Shown here in pieces: positions 1 to 4,980 of a stretch of DNA of 7,348 nucleotides. Positions within the stretch are counted from its first letter, which is position 1. Each line of letters opens with the position of its first letter. Origin of the DNA: Verrucomicrobiota bacterium (GTDB lineage Bacteria > Verrucomicrobiota > Verrucomicrobiia > Chthoniobacterales > UBA10450). Made by a program: the position numbers and the translations under genes. Location of the stretch: assembly GCA_003219335.1 (NCBI GenBank), contig QHOF01000073.1:351-7698 (forward strand). Direction: 5' to 3'. Under the pieces are notes generated by a model that worked only from the letters and a program-made list of their open reading frames with translations, did not search any database and was not told the origin of the DNA.

Positions 1-2
1 CT

Positions 3-548
3 CGCACAATCCATCCACAGCGTCATCGCGGAGTTTTCGGTGAATTTGTCCGACGTGACGAGGGAGTTCTGGCGAAAATCGGATTTTGGCCAAGGCAATG
101 GTCGGCCGCGCGCATGTTTGCACCCAGCGCCAAAGGCTTTCATGTGCATCCGCCAAGTATTCCGCCCGATACGACCGCCGAGAAATGGCTGCGACGTTTG
201 TTCATGCGCGGGCCACGAAATTATTCGCTGCGCCGTTATGACGACGAACAGTGGGACGTCATGTTTTTTCTCCAGGGACGCGTGGAGATGATTTTGTGCG
301 ACGTGCGCACTGGTTTGTCCAAACGCATCATGCGTTTCTTCATCGATGGCGACAATCACCAGAGCAGCAACAATGTAGGAGTGGTTCTTCCACCCGGGGT
401 TGCGCACGCCATTCGCGTAGAAGGGTCGGAAGACGTGATCATGGTTTACGGGACGAGCACCGTTTTTCATCCCGAATTCGAGGGACGTATTGCGAGCGAA
501 GTCGAAACGGCGGAGTTGCCCGAGGCGTGGCGGGAATTCTTAAAGTGA
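3..548 (+). CDS. RmlC-like cupin (dTDP-4-dehydrorhamnose 3,5-epimerase-like), 5' partial
   Basis: The frame is open from the left edge with no ATG, GTG or TTG before position 114, and the residues ahead of that ATG already look like family sequence, so the gene starts outside the window. In the 181 visible residues, HRGVFGEFVRRDE near the N-terminus resembles the D-x-RG-x-F-x-E opening of RmlC proteins. It is followed by an SAKGFHVHPP segment (where RmlC has RGLHYQ) and a cupin core: WDVMFFLQGRVEMILCDVR, then LPPGVAHAI, then MVYGTSTVFHPEFEGRI. These match the 'V..G.i.DV.VD.R', 'iP.GfAHGF' and 'Y....y.p..E' blocks of sugar-nucleotide epimerases. The spacer between HVH and the core is longer than in classical RmlC, so the substrate may differ. 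Known relatives act on dTDP-sugars for polysaccharide or O-antigen synthesis; no other sugar gene is visible here. The stop lies three bases before a palindromic element. Confidence 0.7.
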   Translation, partial: RTIHPQRHRGVFGEFVRRDEGVLAKIGFWPRQWSAARMFAPSAKGFHVHPPSIPPDTTAEKWLRRLFMRGPRNYSLRRYDDEQWDVMFFLQGRVEMILCDVRTGLSKRIMRFFIDGDNHQSSNNVGVVLPPGVAHAIRVEGSEDVIMVYGTSTVFHPEFEGRIASEVETAELPEAWREFLK

Positions 549-551
549 TGA

Positions 552-610
552 GGTAGGGTCGCCGCGCTGCGCCGACTCCCGCGCCTGCGGGACAGCGCGG
601 CGCCCCTACC
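552..610. repeat. 59-bp palindromic intergenic element with imperfect flanking direct repeats
   Basis: The outer arms 552-569 and 593-610 are complementary at 17 of 18 positions (GGTAGGG at one end, CCCTACC at the other; the mismatch is at 559/603). Inside, 577-582 (TCCCGC) pairs with 587-592 (GCGGGA) around a four-base loop, leaving 570-576 as a one-sided bulge. The element is flanked immediately by AGTGATGA (544-551) and AGTTATGA (611-618), which agree at 7 of 8 positions and look like a decayed target duplication. It fills the whole gap between the cupin stop and the methyltransferase start. There is no T-run after it, so an intrinsic terminator is unlikely, though the RNA would fold strongly. 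It looks like a REP- or MITE-type repeat; copy number cannot be judged from one window. Confidence 0.75.
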
Positions 611-614
611 AGTT

Positions 615-1307
615 ATGAAGCGAAGCTTCGACCCGGCCATTTTGGAAATGATGGATCGGCCGCAGCCGGTCTCGCCCGAGCTGGAACGCGATCTCGAACG
701 CATCCGGCAACTCAATCGCTGGTTCGGCAGCTATCGGCTTATTTTGAAGTTTATGCGCCGCTGGATCCAACCGGATGCTCGCATCCGCATCGCCGACCTA
801 GCCACTGGCTCGGGTGATATTCCGCGATTGATTGCTGATTATGCTCGGAAAATTGGCGCACAGGTCGAGATCGAGGCTTTAGACCGACAACCTGCGACCT
901 TGGAAATCGCCACGAAATTGAGCGCCGGTTACCGGGAAATTTCTTATCGCGAAGCCAACATTCTCGAAGGGAACTCTGTCGGAGCATATGACATCGTGCT
1001 CTGCACGTTGACGCTTCATCATTTCAGCGATGAAGACGCTGTGCGCGTCTTGCAACAGTGCAGCGAATTGTCGCGGAGATTTGTTCTGGTGTCGGACTTG
1101 CGGCGCGGTTTTCTGCTCCAAGCCGGCGTTTATCTTCTAACCGCGCTGATCTTCCGGGAACCAATGACGCGCTACGACGCGCGGCTTTCTGCCGCGCGAG
1201 CATTCTCATTTTCAGAAATGCGCGATCTCGCGTTGCGTGCTGGCTGGCAAAATTTCGGCCACGAAAAATTTCGCTTCGCACGACAGGCCATTTGGCTGGG
1301 CGGATGA
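615..1307 (+). CDS. Class I SAM-dependent methyltransferase
   Basis: The 230-residue product has a Rossmann-type methyltransferase core. Motif I is IADLATGSGDIP at residues 59-70 (glycine-rich SAM loop), the acidic residue of motif II is in ALDRQ (D90), YDIVLCTLTLHHFS at 125-138 is the motif IV region, and VLVSDLRRG follows at about 157-165. The N-terminal PAILEMMDRPQP and RIRQLNRWFGS segments resemble the 'P-E-x-MDDP ... L-x-RIN-R' lead of a methyltransferase subfamily often found near polyketide or isoprenoid reductase genes; no such partner is visible here, so the substrate is unknown. The start at 615 keeps this conserved lead. There is no Shine-Dalgarno sequence, because the palindromic element ends four bases before the ATG, so initiation may rely on coupling to the upstream cupin gene. 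The protein is probably cytosolic, although residues 166-178 (FLLQAGVYLLTAL) are hydrophobic. Confidence 0.82.
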   Translation: MKRSFDPAILEMMDRPQPVSPELERDLERIRQLNRWFGSYRLILKFMRRWIQPDARIRIADLATGSGDIPRLIADYARKIGAQVEIEALDRQPATLEIATKLSAGYREISYREANILEGNSVGAYDIVLCTLTLHHFSDEDAVRVLQQCSELSRRFVLVSDLRRGFLLQAGVYLLTALIFREPMTRYDARLSAARAFSFSEMRDLALRAGWQNFGHEKFRFARQAIWLGG

Positions 1308-1321
1308 CCCAAACAACGTAC

Positions 1322-1351
1322 TTGACGATTTCGCATTTCGAACCGTATTAA
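1322..1351 (+). promoter_or_regulatory. Candidate sigma-70-type promoter for the selenium-binding protein gene
   Basis: TTGACG at 1322-1327 (5 of 6 to the -35 consensus) is followed after 18 bases by TATTAA at 1346-1351 (4 of 6 to the -10 consensus). The only good gap in this part of the window (1308-1378) contains it, and it points at the ATG at 1379 with a predicted leader of about 20 bases. GGAAAG at 1368-1373 would serve as the ribosome binding site. The assignment rests on consensus matching only. Confidence 0.45.
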
Positions 1352-1378
1352 AGATTAACGTCCACGCGGAAAGCGATT

Positions 1379-2773
1379 ATGCCGCTCCTCAAGCCAGACC
1401 CGACATTTTACCCATCGCCAAGACTGGCGATGCAGGCGCCTCCAGAAAAATATGCGTTCGTCGCCGCGCTCAATCCGCCTGGGAGCAAGCTCAACGACGC
1501 GCTGTTGGTAGTGGACGTCGATCCTGAGTCGCGCTCGTATGGCCAGCAGGTCGGCGAAGTCACTATGCCGCAGTTTGGTGATGAGCTGCACCATTTCGGT
1601 TGGAACGCGTGCAGCTCGGCGCTCTGCCCATATGCGCCGCATCCGCACGTCGAGCGCCGTTACCTGGTTGTGCCCGGGCTGCGGTCGTCGCGTATTCACA
1701 TTATCGACACGAAGGCGAATCCGCGAAAACCAAAGATCGTCAAAGTGATCGAACCGGAGGAAGTTTTTGCGCGCGCCAACTATTCGCGTCCGCACACGAT
1801 TCACTGTGGGCCGGAGGGCATTTACGTGAGTGCGCTCGGAGCGCCCAATGGCGATGGCCCCGGTGGGATTTTCATGCTCGATTGCGAAACATTCGATATT
1901 CTGGGGCAGTGGGAGATGGACCGCGGTCCGCAATTTTTGCATTACGATTTCTGGTGGCATCTGGGATTCGACACACTGCTGAGTAGCGAATGGGGCACGC
2001 CGAATATGATCGAAAGCGGGCTGCAGCCTGACCTGCTTCTCGGCAGCAAATACGGCCACCAAATGCACGTTTGGGATTTGCGCCGCCGTCGTCACGTGCA
2101 AGCGCTCGACTTGGGCAATGAGCAGCAAATGGTGCTCGAGATGCGTCCCGCGCATGATCCGACCAAAGCGTATGGCTTTGTCGGCGTGGTCGTTTCGCTA
2201 AAAGATTTGTCGGCATCGGTTTGGCTCTGGCACCGCAGCAACAGCGCTTGGGATTTGAAAAAGGTGATCGAAGTTCCAGCCGAACCTGCTGACCCGGAAA
2301 AGCTCCCGCCAATGCTCAAAGATTTTAAAGCTGTGCCGCCGCTCATGTCGGACATCAATTTATCGCTCGACGACAAATTTCTGTACATCTCCTGTTGGGG
2401 AACAGGCGAGATGTTGCAGTACGACGTGTCGGATCCGTTTAATCCGAAGAAGACTGGGTCGCTGCGTATAGGCGGAATTGTGAATCGCACGCCGCATCCG
2501 AAAAAGCCAGACCAGCCGCTGGCCGGCGGTCCGCAGATGGTGGAAGTAAGCCGCGACGGCAATCGGATCTATTTCACCAACTCGCTTTATGCAGCATGGG
2601 ATGAACAGTTTTATCCCGATGGGGTTGGCAGTTGGATGGTCAAACTTGACGCCGGTCGCGACGGCGGCATCGCGTTTGACGAAAAGTTTTTCGTGGAAAG
2701 CAACGACTACCGAGTTCATCAAGTGCGCCTCGAAGGAGGCGATTCCTCGAGCGATTCGTTTTGCTTTCCGTGA
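1379..2773 (+). CDS. Selenium-binding protein SBP56 / methanethiol oxidase family
   Basis: The 464-residue product is close in length to human SELENBP1 (472) and collinear with it. Visible family blocks are GDELHHFGWNACSS (residues 67-80), whose C78 aligns with the selenium-binding Cys57 of the human protein; PHTIHC at 138-143; YDFWWH at 189-194 and SSEWGTPN at 202-209; LSLDDKFLYISCWGTGEMLQ; GGPQMVEVSRDGNRIYFTNS; and a C-terminal GGDSSSDS. Members form a beta-propeller; SELENBP1 and bacterial MtoX oxidise methanethiol to formaldehyde, sulfide and hydrogen peroxide, and MtoX is copper-dependent and periplasmic. No signal peptide is visible here, so this copy should be cytosolic. The animal C-terminus CSSDIW is replaced by SSSDSFCFP. 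The ATG at 1379 has a GGAAAG five bases upstream. The stop overlaps the next gene's start, suggesting a two-gene unit. Family assignment is firm; the exact reaction is inferred. Confidence 0.93.
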   Translation: MPLLKPDPTFYPSPRLAMQAPPEKYAFVAALNPPGSKLNDALLVVDVDPESRSYGQQVGEVTMPQFGDELHHFGWNACSSALCPYAPHPHVERRYLVVPGLRSSRIHIIDTKANPRKPKIVKVIEPEEVFARANYSRPHTIHCGPEGIYVSALGAPNGDGPGGIFMLDCETFDILGQWEMDRGPQFLHYDFWWHLGFDTLLSSEWGTPNMIESGLQPDLLLGSKYGHQMHVWDLRRRRHVQALDLGNEQQMVLEMRPAHDPTKAYGFVGVVVSLKDLSASVWLWHRSNSAWDLKKVIEVPAEPADPEKLPPMLKDFKAVPPLMSDINLSLDDKFLYISCWGTGEMLQYDVSDPFNPKKTGSLRIGGIVNRTPHPKKPDQPLAGGPQMVEVSRDGNRIYFTNSLYAAWDEQFYPDGVGSWMVKLDAGRDGGIAFDEKFFVESNDYRVHQVRLEGGDSSSDSFCFP

Positions 2774-3429
2774 GTGGCCTCTGGCCGTGGCTGGCGATTT
2801 TTGGGCTGGGCATTTTTCATGGGATCAATCCTGCCATGGGATGGTTGTTTGCAGTGGCACTCGGACTACAGGAGCAGAAGCGCGCAGCAGTGCTTCGCGC
2901 ACTGCCGCCAATCGCGCTGGGGCACGCGCTGTCGATCGGCTTGATCATCGCCGCCGTTCTTGTGGCCCGAATTAGCTTGCCGCACCGAGCTCTAAAGATT
3001 GCCGCAGCCGCGATCCTGTTTGCCTTTGGCTTGTATCGCCTCTTTCGGTCGCGTCATCCCAACTGGATCGGCATGCGAGTTGGTTTTGGCGATTTGACCC
3101 TCTGGTCCTTTATCATGGCATCAGCACACGGCGCAGGGCTAATGCTCGTCCCCTTCTTTCTGGCATCGCCAGCCGCGCAGTCCACGCATCAAGTTGGTTC
3201 GCACAACGGCCATGAACATGTGTCGGGATTCGCGAATTTTAGCACGCCATCGCTACTGACGGCTTCAGTCGCAGTTCACACGTTGGGATACCTTCTGATG
3301 ACGGCTCTGGTGGCGATTCTGGTTTACGAAAAACTTGGAGTCGGCATGTTACGCCGCGCGTGGTTCAACATCGATTTGGTCTGGATGGTCGCGCTCACAT
3401 TCACTGGCGCGTTCATTCTTCTCTTTTGA
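2770..3429 (+). CDS. Polytopic membrane protein with His-rich loop, candidate metal or small-ion transporter
   Basis: With the GTG start at 2770 the product is 219 residues and overlaps the upstream stop in GTGA; a TTG at 2761 would add three residues. Neither has a well-placed Shine-Dalgarno sequence, so coupling is likely. About six hydrophobic segments are seen. There is an internal two-fold echo: GIFHGINPAMG (14-24) resembles ASAHGAGLML (117-126), and IALGHALSIG (48-57) resembles VAVHTLGYLL (167-176). Between the halves lies a His-rich stretch, THQVGSHNGHEH (139-150). Paired His-containing helices plus a His-rich loop recall the NicO/RcnA and wider LysE-type transporter superfamily, but this is a resemblance in layout and I recognise no named family. 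Neighbouring a selenium-binding protein homologue whose bacterial relative uses copper, a metal role is a reasonable inference, as is export of a sulfur product. Confidence 0.8.
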   Translation: MSGLWPWLAIFGLGIFHGINPAMGWLFAVALGLQEQKRAAVLRALPPIALGHALSIGLIIAAVLVARISLPHRALKIAAAAILFAFGLYRLFRSRHPNWIGMRVGFGDLTLWSFIMASAHGAGLMLVPFFLASPAAQSTHQVGSHNGHEHVSGFANFSTPSLLTASVAVHTLGYLLMTALVAILVYEKLGVGMLRRAWFNIDLVWMVALTFTGAFILLF

Positions 3430-3509
3430 TTTGCGGACCGTTTCGATTCATCTCAATCACCGTGAGGCGACAATTGACGACGACTGTTGCAGTGGCGAAA
3501 CTGGCGTGC

Positions 3510-3776
3510 ATGAAAGTCGCCAAAAAGTCGCCCCGTGCGACGCACAATCAACCGAGCGGACGTGCTACGGTTACACTGTCCAAGGAAACATACAGAAAAA
3601 TGGATGAACTGCGTGGTAACGAGCCGCGATCTGCCTGGCTTCGCCGTCTTATTGAGCGAGAGGAGAAGAGGCGTGAACATGATCGTTTTGCTTCCTTGCT
3701 TCGCAAGCAATATACACCGGCAGTCGTCAAGGAGACGCTGGCGGTGAATGAGGAATTTCCGATCCACGACGCGTGA
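3510..3776 (+). CDS. Ribbon-helix-helix antitoxin of a type II toxin-antitoxin pair
   Basis: The 88-residue product has a basic N-terminal tail (MKVAKKSPR), a ribbon strand GRATVTLS at 17-24, helix 1 KETYRKMDELRG at 25-36, then EPRSAWLRRLIEREEKRRE at 38-56. This is the usual ribbon-helix-helix DNA-binding layout. The C-terminal part (YTPAVVKETLAVNEEFPIHDA, 68-88) would be the toxin-binding tail. The frame is open further upstream to 3360, inside the membrane protein gene, but recognisable family sequence begins after the ATG at 3510; GTG at 3492 is an alternative start. I see no good Shine-Dalgarno sequence and no convincing promoter in the 80-base gap before it. The stop overlaps the toxin start (GTGA, 3773-3776), as expected for coupled synthesis. 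Antitoxins of this class usually bind their own promoter region and repress the operon. Confidence 0.8.
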   Translation: MKVAKKSPRATHNQPSGRATVTLSKETYRKMDELRGNEPRSAWLRRLIEREEKRREHDRFASLLRKQYTPAVVKETLAVNEEFPIHDA

Positions 3777-4060
3777 GGCTCGCACTTTACGCGTCCACGG
3801 CTGGCAGCGCTGCGCCCAACCTCGTCGCGCTTCAGGATGAGCGGCTGACAGCCTTACCTACTGTTTTGGTCTGCCCTCTGAGAGCAGGCATGGCGCTAAC
3901 TGGGTTGCGCGTCGAGCTGCCATGGGGTGATCATCTGTTGACCGCTTGTCCAGAGTTGGCCCGTCCCATCCGGCGCAGCGCGTTGCATCCTAAGGGCTGG
4001 CTGGATGAATTGCGCTCGCAACAAATTATGGATTGCTTTCAACGCCTCCTGGCGAGGTGA
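3773..4060 (+). CDS. CcdB/MazF-superfamily toxin
   Basis: The 95-residue product starts with GTG overlapping the antitoxin stop. MRLALYAS, then PNLVALQDERLTALPTVLVCPL (residues 15-36) follow the strand pattern of CcdB ('VDVQSD...RRMVIPL'), and the C-terminal LDELRSQQIMDCFQRLLAR matches the terminal helix of CcdB and MazF/PemK folds. The superfamily contains gyrase poisons (CcdB) and mRNA interferases (MazF); sequence reading alone cannot decide between them. The arrangement of a small ribbon-helix-helix gene directly followed by this gene supports a toxin-antitoxin assignment. There is no ribosome binding site at the usual distance, so translation probably depends on the antitoxin ribosome. 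Its stop codon lies within the Shine-Dalgarno sequence of panC. Confidence 0.72.
   Translation: MRLALYASTAGSAAPNLVALQDERLTALPTVLVCPLRAGMALTGLRVELPWGDHLLTACPELARPIRRSALHPKGWLDELRSQQIMDCFQRLLAR
4054..4060 (+). promoter_or_regulatory. Ribosome binding site of panC, overlapping the toxin stop
   Basis: GAGGTGA is a strong anti-16S match ending six bases before the GTG at 4067, which fixes that codon as the panC start. Its last three bases are the toxin TGA, so a ribosome finishing the toxin sits on the panC initiation site. This implies that panC translation is linked to, or competes with, toxin translation. Confidence 0.75.
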
Positions 4061-4066
4061 TCGCTT

Positions 4067-4894
4067 GTGAAAATTCTCACCACGGTCGCACAGGCGCAGG
4101 CGCAGCTGCATGCAAAAAGACGTGTGCTCGTGCCTACGATGGGCGCTTTGCACAGGGCGCATGCCGAGTTGATCCGCGTGGCGCGTGAACACGCTGGCCG
4201 CAACGGCGAGGTGGCCGTGAGCATCTTTGTGAACCCACTCCAGTTTGAACCGGGAAGCGATTTCGAGCGGTATCCGCGCCCCGAAAGCGCTGATGAGGAA
4301 TTTTGTCGAAATGCAGGGGTCGATCTCCTGTTCCGTCCCTCTGTAGCGGAAATGTATGCCGACAACCGCTCGGTATTTGTCGATGAATCCTCTCTTGCAA
4401 ACACGCTGGAGGGCAGATCACGCCCTGGACATTTCCGCGGTGTTTGCACAGTCGTGGCGAAGTTGTTCAATATTCTTTCGCCGGACGCGGCGTTGTTTGG
4501 CGAGAAAGATTTTCAGCAACTAGCCATTGTCCGCCGCATGCTGCGCGATCTCAATTTCAAGATCGGCATCGTCGCTGTGCCCACTGTTCGCGAGGAAGAC
4601 GGCCTAGCGTACAGTTCGCGCAACCAATATTTGAGTGTGCAAGAACGGAAACAGGCGCCGGTTTTGTACAAGGCATTATGCGCAGCGGCAAACGCCGGCA
4701 AAAAATCCGCCGCAGATGTTGTCGCTATCGCCCGCGAGATCATTAGGGAAGCGCCGCTGGCTGCGATCGATTATGTTGAGGTCGTCGATGCGGAAAACTT
4801 ACAACCGGTTGAGAGGGTTGGGCTGAATTCCGTGCTGCTCCTGGCGGTGTTCTTCGGCAAGACTCGTTTGATCGATAATATCCGCTTGGGATGA
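4067..4894 (+). CDS. panC: Pantothenate synthetase (pantoate--beta-alanine ligase)
   Basis: The enzyme joins pantoate and beta-alanine with ATP to give pantothenate, the coenzyme A precursor, in the cytosol. The 275 residues cover the family length. Seen in order: VPTMGALHRAHAEL at 22-35 (ATP-binding HIGH-like motif with H29 and H32), VSIFVNPLQF at 51-60, DFERYPR at 65-71, SRPGHFRGV at 118-126, FGEKDFQQL at 144-152 (the KMSKS-equivalent lysine region), and PTVREEDGLAYSSRNQYLS at 172-190. The usual H-x-G-H is HRAH here, with the glycine replaced by alanine and the acidic residue by arginine; both histidines are kept. The GTG start is fixed by GAGGTGA upstream. The gene ends in ATGA, where a short open frame starts before nadB. 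No panB or panD is present in the window. Confidence 0.96.
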   Translation: MKILTTVAQAQAQLHAKRRVLVPTMGALHRAHAELIRVAREHAGRNGEVAVSIFVNPLQFEPGSDFERYPRPESADEEFCRNAGVDLLFRPSVAEMYADNRSVFVDESSLANTLEGRSRPGHFRGVCTVVAKLFNILSPDAALFGEKDFQQLAIVRRMLRDLNFKIGIVAVPTVREEDGLAYSSRNQYLSVQERKQAPVLYKALCAAANAGKKSAADVVAIAREIIREAPLAAIDYVEVVDAENLQPVERVGLNSVLLLAVFFGKTRLIDNIRLG

Positions 4895-4980
4895 AAGAAT
4901 ACGACGTGACGCAGACAATCCTGTCTGCGGGTTTGAGCATGCGACTTCAACAAGCAAGATTGCCTGCTTCACTCGCATGA
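4891..4980 (+). CDS. Possible 29-residue leader ORF linking panC to nadB
   Basis: An ATG at 4891 overlaps the panC stop (ATGA), and the frame runs through the inserted element for 29 codons to a TGA at 4978-4980 that overlaps the nadB ATG. Its first five residues, MKEYD, are the same as the NadB start because of the duplicated 14 bases; the rest (VTQTILSAGLSMRLQQARLPA and so on) resembles nothing I recognise. It most likely has no function as a peptide, but its translation would carry ribosomes across the insertion to nadB, which has no visible Shine-Dalgarno sequence. The open frame may be chance; at this length that is not improbable. Confidence 0.35.
   Translation: MKEYDVTQTILSAGLSMRLQQARLPASLA
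4938..4979 (+). promoter_or_regulatory. Possible RNA stem masking the nadB start codon
   Basis: CATGCGA at 4938-4944 is the exact reverse complement of TCGCATG at 4973-4979, so the nadB ATG can be paired in a 7-base stem enclosing hairpin 2 of the inserted element. A ribosome translating the 29-codon frame would open this stem. The pairing is seen in the sequence; a regulatory effect is inference. Confidence 0.3.

Noticed and set aside
548..556. ATG at 548 as methyltransferase start
   Set aside because: This frame reads Met-Arg-stop; the first usable start giving the conserved N-terminus is at 615.
1355..2155. Long open frame of 266 codons on the - strand
   Set aside because: It lies wholly antisense to the selenium-binding protein gene, whose product matches its family end to end. 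The - strand translation is rich in Arg and His and shows no motif.
2733..2739. AAGGAGG resembling a strong ribosome binding site
   Set aside because: It is 21 to 30 bases from the possible membrane-protein starts, and no start codon lies at the usual distance. It encodes part of the conserved C-terminal LEGGD of the upstream protein.
3474..3502. TTGACG as the -35 of a toxin-antitoxin promoter
   Set aside because: No sequence resembling a -10 box occurs 16 to 18 bases downstream (GAAACT or neighbours).
3360..3509. Upstream extension of the antitoxin frame into the membrane protein gene
   Set aside because: The residues encoded before 3510 are an out-of-frame shadow of the membrane protein end and resemble no antitoxin sequence.
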